Program-made: the position numbers and the translations under genes
The notes under the pieces: model-generated
The model's database searches: none
What the model was told of the DNA's origin: nothing
The model's input: the letters and a program-made list of their open reading frames with translations, nothing else
Shown: piece after piece, positions 23,901-38,900 of the stretch
Numbering within the stretch: position 1 is the stretch's first letter
Layout of the letters: each line of letters begins with the position of its first letter
Assembly (NCBI GenBank): GCA_013397695.1
Contig: VYZI01000147.1
Coordinates: 1,586,777-1,650,776 of the forward strand
Origin: Centropus unirufus
Taxonomy: Eukaryota; Chordata; Aves; Cuculiformes; Centropidae
Direction of reading: 5' to 3'
DNA: 64,000 nucleotides

Positions 23901-26900
23901 AACTTCCTCTATAAGCAGATTACTGCAAGACTGGCTCTGAGTGACATCTTGTGCCTTCCTCTGTGATATCTGGCCTGGGCCATAGCTGGAGCCAGGCTGC
24001 GGAGGGATGGGCTATTGATTTGATTCTCCATGTTAATATCCGTCTTCCAAATGCCTTTTCCCTCATGATGTCATATGAATAATGGAAGGCAGAACATTTT
24101 TTTCCAAGCCAGATAAGTGCTCTTCTCTGTCTATTAAGAGTTTGGAATACCTTGTTTGCCATCACACTTGAGAAGATACGGTGCAAATAACCGAAATCTA
24201 ATCAAGATATCCCCTAATTTCCAAAAGGGCTACTGCAGAGTTCAGCTGCCTCTTTTTATTGATTGTGGTAGTAAGCCCAGATGCCATTTACCATAAAGAC
24301 GTTTTTACATAGGCAAGGCTATTAGAATGATTTATAAAGCCATTGTCTTAAACTGCTGTTTTGCTGGAAGCAACAGGAGTAAATAGTGCACATCACGGGT
24401 AGCTGGAGTTTGTTCCTAGTTTGTACAAGCCATTATTTTAGTCTTCTAATCATTAAGATTTATGTAGGTGAGAAGTAGTGTAGGTATATCACTTATCCAC
24501 GTGTTTCTTTTAGAACAAAAATAAAGTACTACATATCCAGCCCCGAACAGGAGATGCCCTGATGCCATGGCGATGAATGCAGGCAAAGTACAGCAGAACT
24601 GTGTTAATAACTGTAAATACACCCTGCAATTTTTTTTTTTCTTTTAAAAGGTCACAATTTTCGAAAGTCTGTTGGTTACTCATGCTGGTTTTCTCTGCAT
24701 GTTTGATAAATAATCTTAAAAGTAAGATAAGCATATAAAAATTCACTCTTCTTGTGCCTTCTGCAGAGCAGTGGCACCCAAAGGCTTAGCGTTAATAATG
24801 AATATCATTGCTGTGAGACAGTGGAAATGATGGAAATGATCAGAGGGCTGGAGAACCTCCTGTATGAGGATGGGCTGAGAGTTGGCCTTGTTTAGCCTAG
24901 ACAATAGAAGGCCCCAGGGAGACCTTACAGCAGCTTTCCAGTACTTAAAGGGCTCCTGCAAGAAAGGGGAAGGCTTTTTATAGGTGAGTACGGTGATAAG
25001 ATGAGGAGGGATGGTTTCAAGATGAAAGAAGGTAGGTTTAGATCGGCTGTTAGGAAGAAATTTTTTTACTGTGAGGGTGGTGAGGAACTGGCACAGGTTG
25101 CCCAGAGAAGATGGGGGTGCACCATCCCTCGATGTGTTCAAGGCCAGGTTCAATGAAGCTTTGAGCAACCTGATCTAGTGGAAGCCATCCCTGCCTGTGG
25201 CGGGGGGATGACTGGATATTTAAAATCCCTTCCAACCCAAACCATTCTATGATTCTGCAATTTCAGCAATCTTGAGAGCAAAGGAAAACCACGGAGACCT
25301 GGGGTCCAGAGCTGATACTCCCCAGCAGCTCCAGTAGGGTGAGTCAGGGACTAAGTATATTTGAGGTTCTTCTGGAAATAGCGCCTATACTTCTCAGTCC
25401 CTGGGGTGCTTTCCTGCTTTATAGGCAGCCTGTGCATACAGTGAGAGACCGTGCCCTCTGGAAAGGTATGCCAAAGCTCTACCAGCAGGCTTAGATCCAC
25501 CTTCCTGAAGAGGTGTGAAGTTCCCACCTGAGTCTGCACACAGATGATGTATACAGTGTCCTCCCTTTCACAAGGGTACCATTTCCAAAGGATCTGGCAG
25601 CCAAGAAAAGCAGATGTTGGAGAGGACATTTTATCCAAGTGACTGAGTGGGACAGGTGTTCACACCTTGAAGTAATGAGCTCATTTCTCTTGGATTCATT
25701 GCAAGAAGAATTAAAAAGAAAAAACACCTCTCCCGACCAAAAATGATTATTTTTTTTTGAGTGCCCAGGTAATGTATAATGCACGTTCTAATGATCTATC
25801 ATATATGGGTCCCAACTCTCCTAATCCTGGAGGTTTTATAAGACCACCTTCATAAGTGCCACCAGCTGCTTGCTCATGGCAGGTGAGTCAGTGCTCCGAG
25901 CCATTGCACACACTGTGCTTATTGGTCTCCAATAAACTTCAGCAGAGTAGAGTCATCCAACCAGGAAAATCATGACGTCCAGTTCGTATTATAACGGAGT
26001 GACGATTGCACTCCTGAAAACCAGTTTCTACTGCCTTTTAGTCATCCCTCTCGTACATTGTGACAATGTTAGTCATAAACCACACCTTCAAGTGAACAGG
26101 ATGTTTTATCTATCTGCTTACCCACCTTTCTTTAATATTATTTCCCCCGTCTGCTGCAGATACATTTAATCCTGGTAGCCTGAGGGGTGACTGCTGGATA
26201 TGAGACTTGTTGGATGTGAGAATTGTGGAACAGAAATGTTAATTTTCACACATCTTTTCCATCATTCTGAATCATTCTCTTTTTTCCTGATGCAAGGTTA
26301 AAATATAGACAGGTTTACTCTTGAGTACAGTGTGCAATGTTTGGAAAATACTAGGTTTTATCAGTCAGACTTCCAAGATGGTCAGCAGAAAACTGTTAGC
26401 AAGCAGGGGGTCAGGCGGGCGTGTGGGGAACCGAGTTTGCATTTCCACCACTGAGACACTAAAGGGTTGGCACTTTCAGCAATGAACCAGAATGCGATTA
26501 TCACTTCTTATGCAAAGAAAAGGATTCTCATCTTCCCAGGCTTTGCCATATCTAGCTATGGGCAGGGACTGAATTTTTGACAGTGAACAACTTCTCAGCT
26601 GCATTTTTATATTTTTTAGATTTTTTCGATTTTTTAGATTTTTTAAATCCCTTGTGTTGTCCCTTGCAGCACTGTTATAGTTTGTAGGACTTTCAGATTC
26701 CTGCATGCGTGGTGTTATTTTACGCTTCCTCCTGTTTTATTCCTTCTATCTACTTTAAATCAGCAGGAGGAGAGGTGGGGGAAAAAAAATATTTTCTTTT
26801 ATTGTTTCCAAGTGTTTAAGGAATGACAGACATAATTTTTTTGTTTAAAGGATTGCTCTTTGCCAATGCAAAACAAGCAAACACTGTGATAAAGTAGCAC

Positions 26901-29900
26901 CACAGCTGAGTGTGAGGGCAGCTGCTTGGGAGCGGAGGCGGAGAGAGGTGCCATGGGAAAACCTGTCCATGGTTTCTCTCAGATGGAGAAGACATAACAG
27001 TGCATGGAAAAAAAAAAGAGTCATTACCAGTCTTTTTATGTCATAGTTAATGCTATATTTAGAGCTTGGCCCTTCTGGAAAGCTGTCTGACAAAGACAAG
27101 GCTGATGCGAGCAAGGGCTGGCAGCGTGGCGCGGGGAGCTGGGCTCCTCGGAGTGGTAGCCCCTGGGGAGCTGAGGGATGGGAGGGGTTCGAGCTATTTT
27201 GGCAATGCCGTGCAGAAGTTGTGTGTGTGACAGTGGTCCAGGGGAATGCATGAGGTATGACATAGATGCTCTGTGGTGGGGCGGTGGGGTTGTTCCTAGG
27301 TTTGCACCAGGCCAATGACCTGCCGGGGCAGGGACAGGACTTGCTGGGTGGAAGGAGTTAATGCCACTGTAACACTAATTGCTCTCATGATGGGAAATGT
27401 CAGTGCCGTACTGTGGGTACCATGGATGTAAAAAGCCTTCTATTCTCTGAACAGACATCATGGAGAGCACTCGATGAGTTAAGACAGACATTTAAACTCT
27501 TCCCAAAGCATTTCCCCTCCGGCATCCTTTGCTTTTTGCATAACCCCATGGTCTGCTTAAATCAGTGACTGTGCCTGCCTTGGCTACCTGACAGTACTCC
27601 TTTGGACAGGAATTTAGCTCCAGAACCCACCCTTCTTCCTACACAGCAGCCTCTTGCAGAAAGGCCTCTGTTAGCCAAGGGCTGGATCTGATTCCTAGGG
27701 ATATTGTGTGTGCATTAACCTTTCTTTAAGAAAATAACCTTATGCATTGCTGTGTGTAGGTGGAGGAGATGATGGAAAGGAAGGGAGGGTTGCTGCTGAC
27801 AAATGACCAAAGCAAGACTTAAATACAAATTCTTCCTTCTCTTGCTTGTGAGAAAGGCCAAGTATTATTTTTCAAAAAGGTACAGACCATTCAGTACAAG
27901 AGTTTGACTTAGGACTTGTCTCAAGGGCGCTTTAGGGATAGATCGAGCCTGCTTTTTGCATGGAGAGACAGGAGAGTGTCTTAGATCTGCTTCTGAGCAT
28001 CCCTGTGAGTGTCTGTCCTTGCTCCCTGCTAGGGAGAGCAGAGCTGCTCAAGGGTAGCGTGATAGGAGCGGCAATGCCCTTCCAGGAGCTGTGACATGTC
28101 CCCTGGCAGGCCTGCCGGTGGCATGGGCAGCAGCCAGGGAGCGCTCCCCGCTGACACAGCCCATCTTCCACTTCTCGGATCAACTGGTCAATTTGATCAG
28201 CCATTTAATTTTTGTCAAATCCATTGACAAAAGACCATTAAAAGGAGAGTTATGCCACTTCTGCACTCTGTGGCTTTGGATCGTTTATTTTAATTAGCTG
28301 TAACAAATTCATGGTTAAACAAGGCTCAAGAGGGTGCTAGCTAAATGTGGTACTCATGGCATACACAGTGCCACTAACGAAACACTTCTCTGCAGCTTGA
28401 CTATGTTCTCCTCCATCTAGCTCGCAGCTCATTATAGCACTAGAGATAGGAAACAGAATGTAACACCTAATTAAAATGTGAGCCTGTGTCCACAGATGAT
28501 TCAATTGAAATAAAGGCGTTAAGCTGGTGAGAGAAGCAGGGAAAGTCATCACAATAAAAACACCTCACTTGAGTAGAGCCTGGAGGAAGCTGTCCCTTTG
28601 CTTTAGGCACCTGAATAAAGTGAAAGGTAACAAAACAGTTTGGCTCTGGATCCAGCAACGCCTTAAAAAGTGAAAGATGATAACTAAATGCCTGTTGTTC
28701 TCATTAAGGATTCTGAACCCCACTGTGTAATAACAATTTTTAGCCTGCCCCGTTGGTTGTCATAGAAATAGCACAAGCAACCACTTATTTTGGTAATAGG
28801 ATTATAGATAGTGTCTTCTGATATTTTAGTTGTTCTCTTCAAAATTATACTGATGCATTTTATTGTATAAATAGATGAGACATCTGCAACCAATGCAAGA
28901 TTAATTTAATGGTATTAGGTTAAACATGTCAAAGGCATGCATGGAATTTAATGTTTTTTTAAATATTGTTATTCTCCAAAATACAAAACAAGTATAAATA
29001 ACCAGACATGAACATAAAACGATGCATACCAAAGATAAGCAAAGTAAACGCGTCTCTCTTTGTCACAGGTGGGACAGTCCCCTGGTTGATCTGTTTTTCT
29101 CCAGCCAGTATCTTCAGATCACAACTACTGTGCCATCCACTTCAGTGTATGGGTTCGGTGAGCATGAGCACCCATCCTTCAAACACAGCATGGACTTCGT
29201 GACCTATGGCATGTTCAGCAGGGATCAGGCACCAACGGTAATTCACTCCATGCAACACTTGGTCCTAACTTGTTTCACCAAAAGGAGGAGGCGAAGTACA
29301 TCCTTGCCAAGGGGCCGCCTCTCTGTAGGGTAAACACTACTAACGTGAACCAATGGCAAACACAGAATATCATAAGTTTTGCAGGCATAATAGGTTTTAA
29401 TTAAATGACAAAACCATGAGTCATTTAGAGGGGACTTCAAAACCTGTTGTCAGATACTTTCTCATAATATAGTTAGTTAAAAAAAAAATAATTGTGTGCC
29501 AAGATCTTGGTTCAGGAAAGCATTTCATTTCATCCTTGGATCAATCTCTGTCCATCCAAAGATGATGGACTTCAGAAGGACTCGTCTGATGGCTTGATCA
29601 CCTGCGGTTGGTGGTTGATGTGTCTATTTTAACTAACAAAGCAATTTTTACCCATGCTATTTTGGAGGTTTTGGTGTAATATGGAAAGTTCAATTGAGAG
29701 AGACTAAAAAGTACCATCATGATCAAGCAAAAAAAAATAACTCTCTTCTATCAATTTGACTTCACACCTGTTTAGATTACAAAATCCCCAATCCTTTAGA
29801 ACAAGCCCCTAACTCCAACTGAATAGATTTCCTTGTCCTTCCACATGTATCTAGCTGACAAAAGCTATGAAAAATTAGCAAAGTTGAGCCACACCTAATG

Positions 29901-32900
29901 TGCTGTTTATGTTTCAGCCATTTGCCAACCTCTATGGAGTTCACCCTTTCTATATGTGTGTAGAACCTGACTCCAACGCCCATGGTGTTCTCCTTCTGAA
30001 CTCCAATGCGCAAGGTAAAAAGATAAATGGATTCACTACATGGACTGCATATAGAAACATGGTAAACTACTAAATATAAAACATTGTTTTACTGATTGTT
30101 TTTTGGTTTTTTGTGGGACACATAAGAGTGGCTGTTCTATAACTGAGATCCTAGGAATTACTACAAAGTTTTCCAAAATGTTTCATTAGAATGACTATTT
30201 AAGAAGGTAAGGTATTTTCAGTGGAAATATATGATTGACATTTTTTTGAAAATAGAGGCATGTACAGGGAAAGCGGAAGGTGGAAGAAATTTCTTCTGGG
30301 ATTGGCATAGCTGAATCAAATCAATTTAGGTTAGTCCTATATTCTGTCCGTGAAGAATAGTTTTGCGGGTTGCTATGGCCACCTTACCGTATTAATCCAG
30401 CAGTATAATTTCAGAGAAGAGGAATCTTCACTCAGTCTATAAAATCAGTTTCCCCTGGCAGGCAATGATTTCCAATAAGAAGATTAAAATAGCATAGAGA
30501 AACCCTAAACACAAGCTTGCGGTTCCTTTTTATATAAATGAAAGTGAGACAAATGGATCTGTGCAATCTATTCCATGTGGGTTTCTGTGATTTATTGCTG
30601 CACAATGCCAATCTGAAAGCAGAGATTACAGAAACACCAGGAAACTGCTAGCCTACATACAGGTTCTGTATGCCTATCCAATGGTACCCACAAGGTGTTT
30701 TGGGTGGTGACTTGTATGTGTAATCACCTCTGCTTGGGGACACATTTATGTATGGAAATGCCTAGCAGCATGCACCTAGAATAAGATTAGAATAGAATAT
30801 TTCAGTAGGAAGGGATCTACAGTGGTCATCCAGTCCAACTGCCTGACCACTTTTGGGTTGTCCAGAAGTCAAAGCATATTGTTAAGAGCATTGTCCAAAT
30901 GCCTATGAGACACTGCCAGGCTTGGGACATCATCAGCCTCCCTAGGAAGCCTGTTCCAGTGTTTGACCACCTTCTCGGTAAAGAAATGCTTCCTAGCGTC
31001 TAGTCTGGATCTTCCCTGTTGCAGCTTTGAGCCATTTCTATGCATTATGTAGAGCTGGTTTGTACTGAGAATGCGTTATTTTCCTTTCAGATGTTTCTCT
31101 GAGTCCAAACCCATCCTTAACTTTCCGCACTATTGGAGGGATCCTTGACTTCTATGTCTTCCTTGGACCCACTCCCGAAAACGTAATTCAGCAGTACACA
31201 GAGGTTAGTAAAAAGGTCCATATGGCACACGGAGTCATCTTGTAAAGAACAGGACTGCATTAAATATACACAATGGTTAGAGAGAAATTTGTGCAAGCTA
31301 ACTCTTCTCCAGGCTGTGATAGTTTTGCAGTCCTCACTACATGACCAGTAACTGTCTTTTGTCAGTGTGGATAGGGAAAACTGAACAGTTGGGAATGTTT
31401 GGGAACGTTATATCTGCTGGATTTTTAGAGATTTTTATATTAACTTCAAAAGCTTCAAGCCTTTATTTACCAGTGGAATTGCTTGGATGTTTTTTTGCTA
31501 ATTAAAACCCATGTAATTGCGTTGGAGAGGACAGATGTGAAAAAAACATATTTACTGCTGTCTCACAGAGCATAACTACTTGCTTCCCAACTGCATAGTG
31601 TTTTCCAAAGAAATGAAGGTACACATGCAAACAGCTGTTTTGGTAGAATGTGTGTAATTCTTACCCAGGGAAGGCTGTCTGGAAAAAAAAATGGTAGGTG
31701 GCTTCTTCTTTGTCACCAAGCGCTTGGTGATGTGTTAACTGAGCACTTGCAGAGAATATTGCCACCTCAGAACCAAGCTTGGAGCATAAAGAAACCAATA
31801 CCAAGCCTAAAGAATGTGGAGCGAGGATGAGGAGGGGCGTGCTACAATGGGAAGGGGAATTCATGAATGTGGTCCCTGAGGATTAAGCTGTAGCCAGAGG
31901 TGTTGAGCAGCTCGTGTAAGGCATCCCAGGCTCCCAGAGCTCCCAGCGAGATGTGCACATGCCTTCCCTCTGCAACCCCACCAAGGGGCCTGAGCTCTGA
32001 TTTTCAGCAAAGATTTTCTTACCTGTTTTTGGTTTTTTTTGTTTTTTTTTTAAAGCCTCCCTATCCTATGCTTGCCTTCATTTAAAGAGCCTGAAATAGG
32101 AACACCAATATTGTGGTGACTGAAATGAGGGGAAAAGACTATTTAGTCCAGAAGGGAAGTATTCCTGGGTTCTGCTTGGGTGATGGAAAGGAGAAACAGC
32201 CTTGCTAATGTTACTGTTTTGGGAAAGTTGGAGCCTCCCCAGGATGGCGAGTCCTGCTAGACCTTCATTTTCCAAGCAGGGGTTGAGGTGATAGCTCTCA
32301 GGGAGGTGAGAGCCTGCTGGTGCCCCTCTGCATTCCAGAGCAGGAATGACTGCTCTGTCTCTCAGAGGTTTCCAGCCTCCCTCTGCACAACCTCCCCACC
32401 AGCTGCCTCCAACCAGAGGCACAGACCAACCAGGAAAGTGACTTTTGAGCTTACACATTGGCAATGAAAGAAAATAAAACCCCCAAACTAACAAACAAGG
32501 AACGAGTGACTCCCCCCTAGGTGCAGCTGTGGTCCCTGTGATGAAAGCACCTTTTTCAAGGGAGTCGCTGCAGTGGCACAACAGAGCGGGGAGCCATCCC
32601 CGTTTCCCATTTCTGTTCAAAGTCTTTCACTGGTGTTTGAAGGCAGCATTTCTGTGGCTTAGCAGGTGGCCAGCAGCTGAAAATAAAATGAGAGTTCTCA
32701 CTCCCCAGCTGATGGGTAGTGGCAGCCCACTTTCCACCCCTGCCTCTTTGGAAATGGAGCTGGAAAGAAGAAAACAAGGTAAAGGGGAGCCAGTGGGTGT
32801 CTCCTAACTAGACATGTCACATGGCAGGACTGAAAAATCCCCTGCTCTCTATTCCTCAAGCTTGCACTCAGCCCCCTAGGGAATCTTAAAGAATGCATGG

Positions 32901-35900
32901 TAACAATTTTGCAGTGAAATAATAACTTCTTCAGTAAACATCCTGAAATTCCCAGATCGCAAATGTTACAATTACCATATTATTAGTCTCCAGGGTAATT
33001 ATTTGTCTTTTATGTACAAGATATATGAGGTCATGAAGGAGACAGAAAAGACTTTATTTTTCAATTGTATTTTCTGTCACACCAAGAGCGCTCTCCCCTG
33101 TGGTCATTGTCACACCTGGGGAAGTCTGCGAAGCACTGCTCACCAGCATCCCTCGGCTTTCTGAGCTCTTTGTATAGGTCTTTTCTGGGAACTGGTGTTT
33201 TGGGAGCTCCCAGGTGCAGGGGACCCTAGCGGGGTACGGCTGCCCTGATACAAGCAGCTCCCTGGGGGAATGGCAGCTGCCTCCCACCTGTGCAAGCATC
33301 TGCCCAAGGTCACTGTACGGGGCTTTTTTGTGGGGATGACCCATTGCACACTTTCCAGGATGGCTCCAGTGGATGGCAGGGTGGCAGGGGCCGGCTAGTG
33401 CATGGCTGCTGAGAGCAAAGGAGCTGTGTCCAGAGCAAAGTGCATGCTTTTCTCAGATATTTTGGGCTGTCGCCTTCAGTGGCACTTCAAGACCTGAGCA
33501 ACCCTTCTGAGCCCTCTGCTAGATTCAGGAGTTTAGCTAAGCTCAGGGACTTTATGCAGCTACCTGCAAACCAGTGAGTTCATTGCTGGTTTGCAGGTAG
33601 CAAGCTCATTACTGGGTCTCTGGAGTACCCAAGTTTTCCCTGTGCACCTCTCCAGGCTGCTGCCAGCCCCCAGGGGTGGCCCGTGCCCAGAGCTGCTGCT
33701 GCCTGGCAGCTGGGCTGTGTCAGCAGCAGGGCCTCCTGGGTGGTGATCAGAGATGATTGTGGCTGCCCTGGTAGGGCCACCAGCCTGTCTGTGCATCCTC
33801 AGGGTGAGGACAAGAGACAGTGAAGGCTATGGTGTCCCCAGGTGCCAGCCTGGGACAGGTCACTCCACTCTAAAACAGCTCCAAAGGTGATGCAGGGAGT
33901 GGGAAGGGAGCAAAGGGCTAAATGACAGTCCCTCTGTAACCCCTGCTGTGTCTTGCTGGGCTGCAGGCTCCATCCTGCCAGTAGCACCACAAGGTTAAAC
34001 CAGTGACAGCAGTGACAGAGCACGTGCAGGGCATTGAGAAATGGGGAAGAGTCATCTTCATCGTGAGTCGTCTTCTCCCTCCTGTCCCTGAGCCTGGTAG
34101 TGGGAGCGCTGCTACTGTCACATCAGAGATGGTCCTGCCCCAGCTAAACATACACATATTTGACAGTGATCACACTTTTCTCCTACGACAGAAGAGGTCC
34201 AGTGTGCAGAATATTTATATAACACAGATCTCACTTGCTATGGCAAACAGTTTGCAGGAGGATGAAAAAAAGCAGTGATAAGCTAAAGAGCTCAACCACG
34301 CAGGTGAGCCTTGCTGAGGCTCTACAGGCCTAATGCCTGATCACCACTGCCAAGTCCTCTGATTGCCTCTCAGGACAGGGTTACAGAGCACAGCAATGGT
34401 ATCTGAGCTCCTTAACAAGACACTCAGGAAAGTCCTAGTTCAACAAACAGACAGTTAAAAGCTCTTGGGTAGACTCAAGGCCGTGAATTGGTTGTTTTAT
34501 TGCTAATTATCTGATGGCAAGATTTATAAGAGCATACTATATGTCTCCTCATTCTCTTTTGAGAACAAATTGTTGGTTTACTTACAGAACCACAGGGTAG
34601 CTCTGGGTAGAAGGGACTCTCTTCCCTAGACCAGCCTCCTGTCTGAGAGGTTAACATGGGCAATTAGTTTGTGCCTACAATTTATCACAGATTATTTGGT
34701 GAGAGTCTCAGTAGAATTCGTGGGTCCCCCAAGAAAGACTAAGCAGCTGATAAGTGTTTGTACAGCAAAGAGTAAGGTTTGAAGAGCTTGGCACTGAAAG
34801 TCATTCAATTTTTTGACTCTGAGGTTGTGACATCTTAATGGTTCAGCAGCTGCAGGGCCTTTTCTCTTGCTCTCCTGAAACAAAGTTCAGCCTTTGAGTA
34901 TAGACTTTGAGTGAAGGTCACTCTCTGCCTCAGTAGGTGCCCACAGCCCTCACCTGCCTGCCTCAGCCATGGGGATCAGCTGGGTACAGGTATTTGGGGC
35001 ATAGGAGCCCCTGTATAGTTTAGCCATTGCATGACTATCCAAACACACTATTTCTGGGTCTAAATACGGAGCATTAGCCCACTTGGATTTTTGTAGTTTC
35101 CCCCTACAGTTCTTCCTTAAAGAAGGAAATTCTAAGCAAATATCAGGCTTCAAGAGTCATTTTATATGGCTAGCCAGGTTGCAAGATTAGCTCTTTCATG
35201 TTGAGCCCCTGTACCTGCACTGCTGGAGATCCCAGCTCCTTAGTAAGCATTGGAAGTAGGATTTATCTCTATGGTCTCCATGGATAGGGCGTAACTCTTC
35301 AGTCCTCTCTCACATTCAAGTCTTTGATCCCAGTGTTAAGAGAAGAAAATCCTGATTCCCTGTATAGCATTTATGATTTAGTTTATATCCTCGGTGCTCA
35401 TAATAATGTTGTTTGTCCAGTGGCCCAAGGCAGAGATATTGAATGCAGATTACCTGCTCCCTGGACACACATTTTAGCTGCCAGATATACTTATTTTTAG
35501 TGAACTTTGTTCTCACTGCAAAACATTTCCAGGGTACTTCCGGGATTCACCAGCACTTAGGTGCATCTGAAAAAAGTGGAAAAAAATTGCATAATGCCAA
35601 GTTATGCAAACCTAGAAAAACTAACAGTGAATTTATTAAACAACACCAGGAGTTATTTAAGAACCAAGTGCAGGAGGAATTGTGGAACAGAAAATAGAAT
35701 CTATTTTTTTCTGCTTCTGAACTACTGTATCTTCCCATTTTTTTCTCAGTTTGGGTACCCCATATGTTTGCTGTTTCTGCATTTCTCATGTTGTCCTCCC
35801 TCAGTTCCCCTGCTATACCTCATTTACCTTTTCTGGTTCTATGGGAGTCAATTTTGCCGAGCAGACTTTCTCTGCCTACTGCATTTTATTCACATTTGTA

Positions 35901-38900
35901 TGCAAAAGGCAATCTATATGAATTAACTAGATCCTAAAAATATATATCAAATCCAACATGAGTTTTCAGGTTTACAAAATTACATCCCTGCCTCTGCTGA
36001 TCCATCTGTGTGTAGGTTCCATATGTCAGTTGCTTTATCAGGAAGCTTCAGGGGGACCCATTAGAGAGAGTCCGCAGCATAATTAGAAAAAAGAACATTT
36101 GTTTTCCCAGCTGCCCTGTTTTCATCCTTCCTCTTCAAATGTTCTGCTGATTTCAATTAAGTTCACCATAGATGCGCCAGCCTGGTGAACCTAGGCAACT
36201 AATTGCTTTAAAACTTAATATCTTGCTTGCAAGGTGCATTCTCTTCAGTTGGTTCAGCTGTAATCCCAAATTCCTCGAGGGATGCTGTCACGAAATATTG
36301 CCTCAATGTGGGGCAGCTCTGTGGTTCATAGGCAAGACAGGACTGTCACGTAAAGGTAAGAAGCTGGACCTCAGCAGACTCCAGCACTGCTAATGTTCCC
36401 TTTGGGAAGGACCCTGAGCAGCACACCAGTGGCCACAGCTCCAGTTTCCACCCCTCTGGCATCTGCCTGGGTGCTCAATAGGACATGGGGGCAGAAGGAA
36501 ATCCCTGTGCCATGTTCGTTTGGTGGTGGCCCAGGCTGATTGCTCTCCCCAGCCAGGAGCAACCTAGGGTACAGGACCCAGTACAGGGCTGCCCAGAAAT
36601 TGCCGCTGCCTCTGGCCAGGTTGGTCACTCCTGCAGTGATTCCCATCTCACAGACCACGCCAGGAGAGATGGTAGAGGTCACACGGATATCCTGCAGGGC
36701 ACTGGGCTCTCTGGTCAGCCACTGGATTAATATTTATCAGCTACAAGCAGAGAAGCCTGTGCACAAATCATTTTGTTTCGTTGGGGACTTCTTTTATTTT
36801 GGTCTGTCTTTTTAACCTTGTTTGTAGAGGTCACTCTCTGTTTATGGGAGAGAAATCAAGGACGAAATGTGCATCAGCTTTAAAAGCCCAAAGTGGTGGG
36901 GTTCACAGAGCTCATCTCACAGCTTTGGCTGTCTAAATAGGCTCTGCTGCATCCTCAGATAAATTACCCTTAATAGGGTGAGTGCAGTTGTGACAGAGAA
37001 GCAGACTTCTTGTCCTGAGACTTGCTGGGCTCTGCTGGACACCTTGATGCCAGCTCACAGAGTGTGTAGGGGAGTGCACGTCCCGAGCCATTGTGCCCCA
37101 GTCAGCTCTCCACAGGAAACCCCATCAGACCTTGAAAGGTCTTGGGAGATCAGGCGTGTCCACACAAGCTGGAAATAACCAACGACACATGTAACCTCAC
37201 AAGACTACTCTGTAGGGACGATGCCGGGTCTCTGCTCATTGGCCTCCCTCTAAGTGGTAGGAGCCACCTTCATCTGTCGGGGCCGCTCCTGGCGAGCCCT
37301 CAGCAGTGCACAGAGAAGGCCAAGTGAGCCTGTGCCAGGAGCATTCTGCTGGCAGCTGCTCTTGCTTTGTCCAGAGAGCTTAGCCTCCAGCTAAGGTGGA
37401 CATGAAATGGGTGTTGAGGAGGGTGAAGAAAGTCAAGTCTGGTGGAAGGCATATGGGGCACCAAGGCTGCTTAGCTGGGGCAGCCCTCCAGGAAGGACTC
37501 AAACCATTCACCTGACCAGTTGTTCTGGCTGCCTCCTGCTTTTTCTTAGGTGAGACAACAGCATCTCAGCACAGTGTGTAGCCAAATCCGCAACACTTCG
37601 GGATTAAGGTTGCCTCTCTGTCCGCAAGCCATTCTTGTTTGGAAGCTTTTTACCCTGCGTGTTTCCCCAGTGTGGGTGAATCCTCTTCCTTTCCTTGCCT
37701 CTCTCCTGAATCTACTTTTCTGTCCAGCGCGGTTTCCACATCACACCAGCTCCAGTAACCGTGGCGTGTTTTAGGGCACTACCAAGTTCAGCATTTCTTT
37801 CCCAGGTCAGATTCTAACTGGAGAAAATCCCATAGGAAGATGTGCCTTATGTGTTGGGAGCTCTAGAGAGCTTAGCAATGCAATAGAGTGCCAGGAGTGC
37901 CTTATTTTGTTTAATTAAAATAGATGGAGTTTGGCTGCCAGTATGCAAGTTTTTTTCTCATTCACTTCTTCGTGTTGTTCCCTAGCTATGGACATCTACG
38001 AGGAAATATGGGAGTAACAATTATTTAGCCAAAGGCAGTCAATAGATGCAACTGATTAATAAGTCATAGGTGCTTGCTAGCTACTTGATTTTCATGTGTT
38101 GCCTGCAAGGATGTTAGAAATACAGAACAGAGGTTAATTTCATGGGATCTAACTGTTTAAAACTGGAGAAAGAATGTCAGGAGATGTCTCCCTGAAAACA
38201 CCAATGTGTATTAATGAGACAAAGCCAGATTTCAGCTTATTTCTAGAACAGACGCATCATGGTTGTTCGCTGCTTGTCCCAGGTTGCCAGAGCAGCTCTC
38301 ACCAGGGGAAGCAGAGCAGGATGCCTCACTCCCCTGTGCTCTCAATCGAGTTTCCTCATGCAATTTACCGTTGGATTACATGGAGCCGGTGGAAATTAAA
38401 TATTTATAAAATCATATTTAACTCATTACCTCATGTTTCAGTTGAGAATTTCAGGATCAAACAGTACCTCTGACCTTGAAGAGGTTTGCCAGTGCCTGGC
38501 AACACAATGCTGTGGGCCAGCAATAAGAGCAGTCAGCTATAAGTGACTGAATTTCATCAGGGTGGTGTGTAAATAAAACTAAAATTTCAGACAGCCCAAA
38601 TCTACATCAGAGTCTCAATGAGTTTGTTCAGCTGGCCGGGGCAAGAGAATTTAGCTAAGCTGACGTTGCTGTGTCGAGTCAGAGATTTCCCTGATGTTGA
38701 CCCAAGGGTTTGTGCTCTGCACGGGTCAGGGGGCGCAAGGCTCCATACTGGGTTTCTGCCATCACACGCTCTGTAAGTGAAGGCACATGCTATTGTGTGG
38801 AGGCTGAGACCTCACCAAGACTCTAATTTAACCTTTGCCTGGGTTTTACACACTGTCTCTTCCACTGGGGTGTTCTTACAGGTGATACTCAGTGTAGGCG

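Larger units (their letters stand above)
18754..29068 (+). other. GH31 intron 4 (10.3 kb, longest in the gene)
   Basis: The protein is continuous across it, so no exon is missing. It contains a 10-bp tandem repeat (19061-19100), a GC-richer patch (about 20,520-20,860), a CR1 tail (24,830-25,260) and a 9-bp tandem repeat (26,611-26,646). Open frames in it are short and unlike known proteins. Confidence 0.7.

Noticed and set aside
32078..32620. 180-codon minus-strand open frame in GH31 intron 7
   Set aside because: No recognisable domain, promoter or splice context; a chance open frame in moderately GC-rich intron is sufficient.
36371..36682. 103-codon minus-strand frame with hydrophobic stretches
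   Set aside because: No family is recognised and there are no flanking exons; possibly an old pseudogene piece, but unsupported.
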